From a bacterium (GTDB lineage: Bacteria > Bacteroidota > Ignavibacteria > Kapaibacteriales > UBA2268): a stretch of 64,000 nucleotides of DNA. A program made the position numbers and the translations under genes. Below, piece by piece: positions 8,018 to 15,593 of the stretch. The DNA is taken from positions 1 through 64,000 of the forward strand of contig JANJTB010000016.1 in assembly GCA_024711295.1 (NCBI GenBank). Direction: 5' to 3'. Positions within the stretch are counted from its first letter, which is position 1. Each line of letters starts with the position of its first letter. The notes beneath the pieces are model-generated. The model made no database searches. It worked only from the letters and a program-made list of their open reading frames with translations, and was not told the DNA's origin.

Positions 8018-10069
8018 ATGATTTCAGATGAATTATTAGCTCGGCTCGATAAAGCAACTTCAAAAATTTACGATGAAGAAAATCGGAAATTTGCTTCATT
8101 ACTGGCTGTAGAAGTTTCAAACCTGAGATTTGACGAAAGCTCTGTAATTACTGCATATTTGCTTAGGTCGGATACAAAAGACAACAATATCAGGCAATTA
8201 ATTAAACAGCAGTTCGGTGCTGATATTTTAGAGAATGTAGAGTTAATCCGAAGATTATCTACAATTTCTTTTACTGAAACTCAGAAGAATATTTCGCAGT
8301 TACGTAAATTATTTATCGAAATAACTGACGATGTAAGAATAATATTCATAAAGTTAGCCGAAAGATTGATAAATTTGAAGATTGCCGATGAAATGCAATC
8401 AGACGATTTGGAAAGATTATCTGAGGAAGCTTTGTACTTTTATTCTCCGATAGCTCAGCAGCTCGGTATTCGTAAGTTTTATACAGAATTAGAAGATATC
8501 GCATTCAGAAACCTTTTCAAAGATGATTTTATTTATCTCGAAAAGATGATTGAATCAAAAAGGAATGTATTTACAGCAAAGCTGAATGCAATGAAGTTTG
8601 ACCTCAACAAAGTATTGTCGAAATACAATATAAAGGTTCGATTTCAGGCACGTGTCAAGAGGCCATACAGTATTTATCGTAAGCTGAAAAAGCAAAAAAT
8701 TTCCCTAGAAAAAATATATGACTTGCTTGCTTTACGAGTAATTACTGATACAAGAGAAAATTGCTATATGACTCTTGGGGCTGTTCATAATAACTGGATA
8801 CCCCTCGAAGGGCGATTTCGTGACTGGATTACCTTCCCCAAAGCGAATGGCTACCGTTCAATTCAGACAACAGTTGCTACAAGAAGCGGTGATAAATTTG
8901 AAATACAAATTCGTACTGAGGAAATGCATCACGAAGCAGAGTATGGTACTTCTGCACATTGGGCATATAAGCAGGGAGAAGAACTAAGAAAAGGTGATTG
9001 GATATCACGTTTGAGGGAGTTTTTGGAGAATGATGAATATTTTGATAATCCATTCGAGGTATTCGACAAGCTCAAGAATGAAATGAAGAGAGATTATATC
9101 AATGTACTCACCCCAAAAGGTGACATTCGCTCTCTGCCCGAATGCTCAACACCACTTGATTATGCTTTTGCCGTACATACCGATTTAGGCTACAAAACCA
9201 CAGGTGCAAGGGTTAACGGTAAGTTTGTATCTTTGAAGACCGAGCTAAAGTCTGGCGATGTGATTGACATTATTACATCAAATAATGCGACTCCTTCGAG
9301 AGACTGGTTAAACATTGTTAAAACGAATCGTGCACGCTCAAAAATTTTGAGATGGTTTAAAAAGAATGAGCAGGAATTACTTGTATCCGAAGGGAAATTA
9401 CTTTGGGAGAAGTTAAAAAATAAGTATCGCAAAAAATTGCTGGGTTTCGAAGACGAGCAGAAATTTAAAAGTAATGTTGCCAAAAGCGGGCATAAGTCCC
9501 TTGATGATTTCTATTACAGTGTTGCTACCGGTGGTGTAAAATGTACTCTCTTTCAGTTAAAGAAATTATACCCTGAAGCATTCAAGAAGGTCGAGGAGCG
9601 CAAGAAGAAGCCTTCGGGGATGAATTATTCCGACCAGAAGCCGCATATAAGGGTTGAGGGGCTCGACAACCTTGAGGTTGTAATGGCGAAGTGTTGCAGT
9701 CCCATCAAAGGCGAGCCGATAGTAGCTTATATTACACGCAAGTCAGAGCTGAAAGTTCACTCGGCAAACTGTTTTTATATCAAATCTCAAGAATTTGATT
9801 CTGAAAACTTCAAAAAAGCAGAATGGCTCGGCGGTGATTATATCCAAATTGTTAAGCTAAAAATATTTGGCGAGAGTTACAGCAAAATACTTAAGCTTGC
9901 CGTAGATATAGCAGAATCTCTTAAAGTGAAAATTTATGATACCAAAAAGCTGTCGAAAGGTAACTCAGAGGGATTGTATATTGAAATTGAAGTAAAAGAA
10001 ATTGAACAATTGAACAATTTTAGGAATAAAATAATAAACAATAAAATTGTTGATGTCATAACATCATAA
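8018..10069 (+). CDS. RelA/SpoT-family (p)ppGpp synthetase with degenerate hydrolase domain
   Basis: A 683-residue long RSH protein. The N-terminal HD hydrolase region lacks the family's key residues: where bifunctional Rel has HD it reads LLRSDTKDN (48-56), and KLADRLHNMRT is replaced by KLAERLINLK (112-121). The synthetase domain (~205-320) looks intact: KRPYSIYRKLKKQ, GRFRDWITFPKANGYRSIQTT, EIQIRTEEMHHEAEYG and AHWAYK. The RFRD tetrad is of the RXKD type seen in bifunctional enzymes, not the EXDD of classical RelA. A TGS domain follows (~358-422), then helices, a Cys-Cys motif KCCSPIKG (559-560) with SANC (582-585), and an ACT domain (~608-683). It probably makes (p)ppGpp on starved ribosomes but cannot hydrolyse it. 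Confidence 0.92.
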   Translation: MISDELLARLDKATSKIYDEENRKFASLLAVEVSNLRFDESSVITAYLLRSDTKDNNIRQLIKQQFGADILENVELIRRLSTISFTETQKNISQLRKLFIEITDDVRIIFIKLAERLINLKIADEMQSDDLERLSEEALYFYSPIAQQLGIRKFYTELEDIAFRNLFKDDFIYLEKMIESKRNVFTAKLNAMKFDLNKVLSKYNIKVRFQARVKRPYSIYRKLKKQKISLEKIYDLLALRVITDTRENCYMTLGAVHNNWIPLEGRFRDWITFPKANGYRSIQTTVATRSGDKFEIQIRTEEMHHEAEYGTSAHWAYKQGEELRKGDWISRLREFLENDEYFDNPFEVFDKLKNEMKRDYINVLTPKGDIRSLPECSTPLDYAFAVHTDLGYKTTGARVNGKFVSLKTELKSGDVIDIITSNNATPSRDWLNIVKTNRARSKILRWFKKNEQELLVSEGKLLWEKLKNKYRKKLLGFEDEQKFKSNVAKSGHKSLDDFYYSVATGGVKCTLFQLKKLYPEAFKKVEERKKKPSGMNYSDQKPHIRVEGLDNLEVVMAKCCSPIKGEPIVAYITRKSELKVHSANCFYIKSQEFDSENFKKAEWLGGDYIQIVKLKIFGESYSKILKLAVDIAESLKVKIYDTKKLSKGNSEGLYIEIEVKEIEQLNNFRNKIINNKIVDVITS

Positions 10070-10118
10070 ATTTATGATATTGTTGATAATTATATTTTTT
10101 TCTTAGAATTAAATTAAG

Positions 10119-10126
10119 TAATTTTG
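10119..10126 (+). promoter_or_regulatory. Possible -7 element upstream of recA
   Basis: TAATTTTG fits the Bacteroidota -7 consensus TAnnTTTG, 36 nt before recA. At the expected -33 position there is only a T-run with no TTTG, so the promoter call is tentative. Confidence 0.35.
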
Positions 10127-10162
10127 ATGTTTATATTAAAGCAAATTATCAGGAAATAAATA

Positions 10163-11236
10163 ATGGCAAAAGAACAGACCAAAGACCAGAATACATCTGG
10201 AACAAAGACTGCAGATGAGAAAATGAAAGCAGTTCAGATGGCAATTGACCAGATTGAAAAAGCTCACGGAAAGGGTTCGATTATGCGTCTCAATGATCAA
10301 CATGTTGTAAATGTAGATGCGATATCAACCGGGTGTATTTCATTGGATGCCGCAATAGGTATCGGTGGTGTACCGCGTGGTAGAATCATTGAGATATTTG
10401 GTCCGGAGTCGTCAGGTAAAACAACCGTGTGCCTTCATGTTATTGCAGAAGCACAAAAGATGGGTGGGCTGGCTGCATTCGTTGATACAGAACATGCTTT
10501 GGATATCAATTATGCACAAAGATTAGGTATTGACCTTAATAACTTGTTGTTGTCGCAGCCGGAATTTGGTGAGCAGGCTCTCGAAATCGTTGAAACGCTG
10601 GTAAGAAGCGGTGCTATTGATGTGATAATTGTTGACTCTGTTGCTGCACTAACCCCAAGAGTTGAAATTGAAGGTGATATGGGTGATGCTCAGATGGGTT
10701 CGCAGGCAAGACTTATGTCTCAAGCTATGCGTAAGCTGAATGCTGCCATTGGTAAATCAAAAACTACTGTTATATTTACAAATCAGCTGAGGAGCAAAAT
10801 CGGTGTTGTTTATGGTAATCCTGAAACTACAACCGGTGGTAATGCTCTTAAGTTTTATGCTTCGGTAAGAATAGACATTCGCAGAAAAGAAGTAATAAAA
10901 GATGGTCAGGAAATAACTGGTAATCGTGTCAGATGCAAAATTGTGAAAAATAAGGTATCGCCACCATTCAAGGAAGTTGAATTCGACATTATGTATAACG
11001 AAGGTATATCGAAGATGGGTGATCTTATTGACGTAGCAACCGAATACGGAATTGTTGCTAAAAGCGGCTCATGGTATTCTTTCAAGGGTGAACGCAGCCA
11101 GGGCAGAGAAGGCTTGCGCAAACTGCTTATTGATAATAACGACCTTTATGTTCAGCTTGAAGCTGATGTTAAGAGCGTTCTTCAGCAAAAGCCGTCAAAT
11201 AGTAAATCCGAAGTTTTGCTCAGCGAAGTAAATTGA
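10163..11236 (+). CDS. recA: RecA recombinase
   Basis: A 357-residue RecA. It has the Walker A GPESSGKT (80-87), the Walker B-type run [12 protein letters not shown]-like ([15 protein letters not shown]), the L1 region with [23 protein letters not shown], and L2 [32 protein letters not shown]. It forms the ATP-dependent strand-exchange filament in homologous recombination and, in organisms with LexA, triggers SOS cleavage. No clear LexA box was recognised upstream. The start is preceded by AGGAAATAAATA, a plausible Shine-Dalgarno. Its C-terminus ([18 protein letters not shown]) is short and less acidic than in Escherichia coli. A terminator follows immediately. Confidence 0.98.
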   Translation: MAKEQTKDQNTSGTKTADEKMKAVQMAIDQIEKAHGKGSIMRLNDQHVVNVDAISTGCISLDAAIGIGGVPRGRIIEIFGPESSGKTTVCLHVIAEAQKMGGLAAFVDTEHALDINYAQRLGIDLNNLLLSQPEFGEQALEIVETLVRSGAIDVIIVDSVAALTPRVEIEGDMGDAQMGSQARLMSQAMRKLNAAIGKSKTTVIFTNQLRSKIGVVYGNPETTTGGNALKFYASVRIDIRRKEVIKDGQEITGNRVRCKIVKNKVSPPFKEVEFDIMYNEGISKMGDLIDVATEYGIVAKSGSWYSFKGERSQGREGLRKLLIDNNDLYVQLEADVKSVLQQKPSNSKSEVLLSEVN

Positions 11237-11258
11237 TTTACTAATTGGTATTATCATG

Positions 11259-11295
11259 GGGTTTAATGTTATAAAAATATTAAACCCTTTTTTTT
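11259..11295 (+). terminator. Rho-independent terminator after recA
   Basis: Arms GGGTTTAAT (11259-11267) and ATTAAACCC (11279-11287) pair perfectly around an 11-nt loop, followed by eight T residues. Confidence 0.9.
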
Positions 11296-11314
11296 ATATT
11301 CTTGAGGGAATGGT

Positions 11315-12019
11315 ATGACTGAAAAGATTGTTTATTTCTTGAGAAGTTTATTCTGGAAGACAGGTTATGACTTTCATAAAATTGACAACATGAATTTTCT
11401 GTATAGTCTAATTTATAGAAACTATGATAAGAATTTCGTATTCCTGCAGATTGGAGCCAATGACGGAGTTAGGTTCGACCCCATTAATTTTATTATAAAA
11501 AAGTTAGGATTGACAGGATTTTGTGTTGAGCCGATTCCTGAATACTTTGCTGAGTTGGAAAGGAATTATGCAGGAAATGATAAAGTGAAGTGTATCAATT
11601 TTGCAATTCACTCACAGACAGGCAAGATTAATATGTACAGGCATGTTCGTACCTCCGACAGCAAATCGTGGACTAATGGTATTGCTTCTGTTAATCCTGA
11701 GCACTACAAACTTAATAATCTTGAATCGAATGTTATTGAAAAGGTAGAAGTTGATGCCATTACTTTTGAAGATTTATTTTCGAAAATGAGAATTCAAAAA
11801 ATTGACCTATTGGTAATGGATACCGAGGGTTATGATTATGAACTTTTGAAAATGTATCCGTTTGAAAGCCATAAACCGAAAATAATTCAGTTCGAACATG
11901 GTTTACCGAATAATTTTATGACCTTTGAAAAATACGGTGAATTAATTGCAATGCTAACATCTTTAGGGTATAACTCTATTAGCGGATACTTCGATACAAT
12001 AGCTTATCTGGAAAAATGA
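11315..12019 (+). CDS. FkbM-family methyltransferase
   Basis: A 234-residue FkbM-type SAM methyltransferase. The SAM-binding motif is FLQIGANDGVRFDP, followed by GFCVEPIPEYFAELERNY, and the characteristic C-terminal signature IDLLVMDTEGYDYELL plus IIQFEHG. Family members methylate hydroxyl groups on sugars and other small molecules, often in surface-glycan loci. The ATG is preceded by GAGGG, a good ribosome-binding site. It is isolated by the recA terminator upstream and has no clear partner downstream, so its substrate is unknown. Confidence 0.9.
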   Translation: MTEKIVYFLRSLFWKTGYDFHKIDNMNFLYSLIYRNYDKNFVFLQIGANDGVRFDPINFIIKKLGLTGFCVEPIPEYFAELERNYAGNDKVKCINFAIHSQTGKINMYRHVRTSDSKSWTNGIASVNPEHYKLNNLESNVIEKVEVDAITFEDLFSKMRIQKIDLLVMDTEGYDYELLKMYPFESHKPKIIQFEHGLPNNFMTFEKYGELIAMLTSLGYNSISGYFDTIAYLEK

Positions 12020-12130
12020 TATTTCGGGTATTTGTGATAGTTTGAACATTATCCGAGTTATTTTGCCGCAACTTTATTACTTTTGTAAGTGGTTCATATT
12101 CAAATATTCGAATCAGGAATTTGTTAAGAT

Positions 12131-12904
12131 ATGATAAAATTTATTATTATTCTCCTCGCAGTCTTGATAAGCAATTCACATCTCTTATTTAGTGATTGCA
12201 ATATTGTTAATGAATTCGGTAAGTTCGTAACAGCAGAGCTAAACAGTTACGAAGGTACTTTATATCTCAGAACTGAAATTAAAGTTGTTGATGATGATTT
12301 TCCCTATGCTGATATTATTCGAAGCAATTCAGGATATTTTGATTATTTGCTCACAAATTTCTCTATGGTTTATCCTTCAGAAAATTTATCTGAGAAAATG
12401 GATAGTGCAACCATAAGGTCACAATATTTGGAGTACCTCAGGAGTGATACTATCTTTACTCCTTTGATGTGCGAATTTTACAATAAGTCTATAGTCAGGT
12501 CACATTCCAAAGATACAATAAACTTATCTAAATTGATGAATATTGCAGTCAAATTCTTTACTTTGATGGACATTGATGCTAACGGGAATTTTGTTGCAAA
12601 GATATGTACCGGAATGAATGCTCTAAGTAGCACAGAATCGAATCGTAACCCTCATCTTGAAGCATTCTGCTTTTCATCAATAATCAAAGATTTTATGGAG
12701 CCGAAAGCAAATCTTGGCAGTATATTCGAAAATTCCATAAGAGATTTGTACAAAATAAACTGGGGTACAGATAAAAATGAAAAGTTGCTCAGAGCCGAAG
12801 GTGCATTATTTATGCTTATGAGTAAAAATGAAAAATTCATCAATTATTTGATAGGTGAATACAATACTAAATCTGAAATGCTGCCTTTTGTTTTAAAATT
12901 ATAA
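12131..12904 (+). CDS. Exported protein of unknown function
   Basis: A 257-residue protein not recognised as a known family. It begins with a signal peptide-like segment (MIKFIIILLAVLISNSHLLFS) and probable cleavage before DCNIVN, so it is likely periplasmic or secreted. The remainder is predicted to be mostly helical with acidic, evenly spaced leucines, and no repeat, metal-binding or catalytic motif is apparent. It is followed after 29 nt by terC and may be cotranscribed with it. There is no T9SS tail and no lipobox. Confidence 0.7.
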   Translation: MIKFIIILLAVLISNSHLLFSDCNIVNEFGKFVTAELNSYEGTLYLRTEIKVVDDDFPYADIIRSNSGYFDYLLTNFSMVYPSENLSEKMDSATIRSQYLEYLRSDTIFTPLMCEFYNKSIVRSHSKDTINLSKLMNIAVKFFTLMDIDANGNFVAKICTGMNALSSTESNRNPHLEAFCFSSIIKDFMEPKANLGSIFENSIRDLYKINWGTDKNEKLLRAEGALFMLMSKNEKFINYLIGEYNTKSEMLPFVLKL

Positions 12905-12933
12905 TGATTTAAAAAAAATAAGAGAATTAATAT

Positions 12934-13647
12934 ATGGAATTATTTTTAAATCCTGAAACATGGATCGCCATTGTAACATTAACATTCCTTGAGATTGTTC
13001 TTGGCGTAGATAATATTATTTTTATATCAATTGTATCAAACAAGTTACCTGCTAACCAGCAGGCAAAAGCAAGAACCATAGGCCTCACGCTTGCAATTCT
13101 TATACGTGTGGGTATGCTCTTGGGTATCAGCTGGCTAATACACTTCACCAAGCCTCTGTTTACAGTATTCGACCAGGGATTCAGCGGTCGTGACATTATT
13201 TTGTTTCTTGGGGGATTGTTCCTCTTAGCAAAGAGCACCTCTGAAATTCACCACAAAGTCAGCCACGAACCTGATGCTGTAAATGTAAAAGCCGTCTTGT
13301 CTATGCGAAATGCCATTACTCAGATTGTTATGCTTGATGTGATTTTTTCTTTCGATTCAATCCTTACTGCAGTTGGTTTGACAAATGAGGTTATTCTGAT
13401 GATAATTGCAGTTGTTATTTCTATGGTGATAATGATTATTTTTGCGGGAAGGATATCTGATTTTATTGCTAAATTCCCTACACTTCAGATGCTTGCACTT
13501 GCGTTTTTAATTCTTATCGGGTTTATGTTGGTGCTCGAAGGCTTCCATGTTCATGTGCCAAAAGGATATATTTACTTTGCGGTATTCTTCTCCTTGGTTG
13601 TTGAATATTTGAACATAAAAATAAGAAAAAAACATACTGTACATTGA
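12934..13647 (+). CDS. TerC-family integral membrane protein
   Basis: A 237-residue polytopic protein with about seven membrane segments. The N-terminal signature is FLEIVLGVDNIIFISIVSNKLP, with the conserved acidic Glu20 and Asp26 inside the first helix. A second copy of the motif is VMLDVIFSFDSILTAVGLT, giving the internal duplication typical of the family. TerC-like proteins have been linked to metal (manganese) export and metalation of secreted enzymes, and to tellurite resistance in plasmid systems. No ter genes are adjacent, so the housekeeping YgdQ/YoaE-like branch is more likely. It is followed after 31 nt by the glutamine cyclotransferase lipoprotein gene. Confidence 0.92.
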   Translation: MELFLNPETWIAIVTLTFLEIVLGVDNIIFISIVSNKLPANQQAKARTIGLTLAILIRVGMLLGISWLIHFTKPLFTVFDQGFSGRDIILFLGGLFLLAKSTSEIHHKVSHEPDAVNVKAVLSMRNAITQIVMLDVIFSFDSILTAVGLTNEVILMIIAVVISMVIMIIFAGRISDFIAKFPTLQMLALAFLILIGFMLVLEGFHVHVPKGYIYFAVFFSLVVEYLNIKIRKKHTVH

Positions 13648-13678
13648 TTTTTTTTCGAATAATTTATTTCTGATTAGC

Positions 13679-14494
13679 GTGAAAAATTTATCCAAATTCT
13701 TGTTGCTGATGATTATGTTCTTCGGTTCAATTTCTTGTGGAGGGCACGAAATCAAGCAACCTAAGGAACTAAAGAAAATTGAGATTCAGTCTGAGCCGGT
13801 TCAGACTGAGGAAAGTAGTTTTGTTTTGTTAAAAACAGTACCTCACGATACTAAAGCATATACTCAGGGTTTGATAATTTCAGATGGCTTTTTGTACGAA
13901 AGTACCGGGCATTATGGAGCATCATCAATACGTAAAATTGATATTGAATCAGGCAGTATATTGTCTAAAACACCTTTGCCAAACCTATACTTTGGCGAAG
14001 GTATAACCGTATTTCAGGATAAAATTTATATGCTTACCTGGCAATCAAGACAGTGCCTGATAATAGACAAGCAAACTCTCGAAATCAAGGACGCATTCTC
14101 TTATTCAGGTGAGGGGTGGGGTATAACCGATAATGGTGAAATGCTCATCATGAGTGATGGCAGCAATATTCTTAAATTTATTGATGTAAGCAGCAGGAAA
14201 GTGGTAAAAATGCTTTCTGTGACAAGTATGGGCAAACCACTCGACAGGCTCAACGAATTGGAATTTGTGGACGGTAAGATTTTTGCAAATATTTATGAAG
14301 AAGATAAAATAGCAGTAATTAATCCTGAATCAGGAAATGTTGAGATAATTCTGGATTTCTCTGAATTGCGTAAGTACGAAAAAGATAATGCACTTGCCGA
14401 GGTTATGAATGGTATTGCATACGATAAGGTAAATGATGTTTTTATACTTACAGGCAAAAATTGGCAAAATTATTACCATATTAAAATAAATTAA
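13679..14494 (+). CDS. Glutaminyl-peptide cyclotransferase (glutamine cyclotransferase) lipoprotein
   Basis: A 271-residue lipoprotein that starts at GTG and has a lipobox ending GSISC (Cys20). The mature part is the five-bladed propeller of PF05096-type glutamine cyclotransferases: HDTKAYTQGLIISDGFLYESTGHYGASSIRKIDI, then FGEGITVFQDKIYMLTWQSR, YSGEGWGITDN, and LNELEFVDGKIFANIYEEDKIAVI. Such enzymes convert N-terminal glutamine of exported proteins to pyroglutamate. This fits an organism with many T9SS substrates, since pyroglutamate N-termini are known on secreted proteins of Bacteroidota. It probably shares a transcript with terC. Confidence 0.9.
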   Translation: MKNLSKFLLLMIMFFGSISCGGHEIKQPKELKKIEIQSEPVQTEESSFVLLKTVPHDTKAYTQGLIISDGFLYESTGHYGASSIRKIDIESGSILSKTPLPNLYFGEGITVFQDKIYMLTWQSRQCLIIDKQTLEIKDAFSYSGEGWGITDNGEMLIMSDGSNILKFIDVSSRKVVKMLSVTSMGKPLDRLNELEFVDGKIFANIYEEDKIAVINPESGNVEIILDFSELRKYEKDNALAEVMNGIAYDKVNDVFILTGKNWQNYYHIKIN

Positions 14495-14525
14495 TTTGCA
14501 ATTTTCGAAAGAATAGTTAATTTTG
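14495..14525 (+). promoter_or_regulatory. Bacteroidota-type promoter for the priming glycosyltransferase
   Basis: TTTG at 14495-14498, exactly 19 nt, then TAATTTTG at 14518-14525 gives a full match to TTTG-N19-TAnnTTTG. Transcription would begin near 14532, leaving a leader of about 140 nt before the gene at 14674. Confidence 0.6.
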
Positions 14526-14573
14526 TATCTGTTGTTTATACATTCTTCAAAAAATCCTCTGGAGTTACTATAG

Positions 14574-14588
14574 TAGGTAAAATACCTA
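14574..14588 (+). promoter_or_regulatory. Small hairpin in the leader of the priming transferase
   Basis: Arms TAGGTA (14574-14579) and TACCTA (14583-14588) around a 3-nt loop. It is one of two inverted repeats in the predicted 5' leader. Confidence 0.4.
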
Positions 14589-14609
14589 ATTAGTATTTCG
14601 AACATAATA

Positions 14610-14620
14610 GGGCTGAAGCC
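14610..14620. repeat. Intergenic copy of the GGGCTGAAGCC core
   Basis: GGGCTGAAGCC is the exact reverse complement of GGCTTCAGCCC found within the palindrome at 57614-57631. Here it is flanked by ATA and TAT, extending the dyad, and lies in the leader of the priming glycosyltransferase. Confidence 0.5.
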
Positions 14621-14673
14621 TATACCTCACATATACATCGTGAATTATTACTCTTGTTTAACTAGGAGAAATT

Positions 14674-15348
14674 ATGGATTACGTTCATGGTGTAGAACCT
14701 CAAAGAGTTCTTGAACTAAGACAAACAGTAGAAAGCAAAGAAATCTACCTTGTATTCAAAAGGATGTTTGATTTCTTAAGTGCAACATTTTTGATTATTT
14801 TATTTTCCCCGCTACTTTCGGTGGTATATTTAATAATCAGGATTACATCTCCGGGACCTGCAATTTTCAAACAAACGCGTGTCGGAACCTTCGGAAGAGA
14901 ATTTACGCTTTACAAATTCAGAACTATGTATTACGGAGAGCACAATGATTTGTCAAAATTTGTTAGCGAAGATGAAAAGAAAAGAGGTTATTATGTAAAG
15001 ACTGATAAAGACCCAAGGATTACACCAATAGGCAGGTATTTACGGAAAACAAGCATTGACGAGTTACCGCAATTATTTAATGTGCTCAAAGGCGACATGA
15101 GTCTGGTGGGTCCACGTCCGGTCATTAAGTATTTCCTCAATGCTTATCCTCATGTAATTGATTTGCGAACTGTTGTAAAGCCCGGGCTTACTGGGTTGTG
15201 GCAAATAAAAAACAGAGCACACTCTGCAACAATAATGGATATGATTGATTACGATTTAGAATATATTGACAACGTAAGCTTGTATCTTGATATTAAAATT
15301 TTACTCGAAACTATTCCTACTGTACTTAAATGTGAGGGTGCAGCATAG
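14674..15348 (+). CDS. Exopolysaccharide/capsule priming glycosyltransferase (bacterial sugar transferase family)
   Basis: A 224-residue polyprenyl-phosphate hexose-1-phosphate transferase of the WcaJ/WbaP catalytic-domain type. It loads the first sugar onto undecaprenyl phosphate at the inner membrane. The single re-entrant membrane helix is at ~32-55 (FDFLSATFLIILFSPLL). Family motifs follow: GPAIFKQTRVG, FTLYKFRTMY, the catalytic DKDPRITPIGRYLRKTSIDELPQLFNVLKGDMSLVGPRP (split here across residues ~110-148), and KPGLTGLWQI. It has a strong AGGAG ribosome site 6 nt before ATG. It stands alone between a promoter and a terminator, rather than inside a glycan operon. Confidence 0.93.
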   Translation: MDYVHGVEPQRVLELRQTVESKEIYLVFKRMFDFLSATFLIILFSPLLSVVYLIIRITSPGPAIFKQTRVGTFGREFTLYKFRTMYYGEHNDLSKFVSEDEKKRGYYVKTDKDPRITPIGRYLRKTSIDELPQLFNVLKGDMSLVGPRPVIKYFLNAYPHVIDLRTVVKPGLTGLWQIKNRAHSATIMDMIDYDLEYIDNVSLYLDIKILLETIPTVLKCEGAA

Positions 15349-15410
15349 CAGGAGAGTGATTAAGCAGCGGTGGTATGATTGGGAATGAGGCATCACGGTG
15401 CTGCTAAATG

Positions 15411-15446
15411 AATCCGGCAGATAATTTATCGCCGGATTTATTTTTT
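15411..15446 (+). terminator. Rho-independent terminator after the priming transferase
   Basis: Perfect arms AATCCGGC (15411-15418) and GCCGGATT (15431-15438) with a 12-nt loop, followed by TATTTTTT. Confidence 0.88.
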
Positions 15447-15504
15447 AATTATTCATTAAATGTCATAAGTAAAATATATCAAATATATTTAAAACAAAAA
15501 AATA

Positions 15505-15535
15505 TTTGATAAATTGAATAAATTGATTAATTTTG
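15505..15535 (+). promoter_or_regulatory. Bacteroidota-type promoter for the 15.6-kb lipoprotein gene
   Basis: TTTG at 15505-15508, 19 nt spacer, TAATTTTG at 15528-15535. The predicted start lies ~50 nt before the ATG at 15594. Confidence 0.6.
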
Positions 15536-15593
15536 TGTTGTTTAGAATTAAAAAATGTAAACAACTGATTATAAATATTTCAAAGGTGTGAGT

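Noticed and set aside
8018-8400. Working ppGpp hydrolase domain
   Set aside because: Both HD and the second metal-binding motif are replaced, although the domain's outline remains.
12078-12085. TACTTTTG as a full promoter for the 12.1-kb gene
   Set aside because: The -7 match is exact, but the only nearby TTTG is 12 nt upstream, which is too close, so it is not listed as a promoter.
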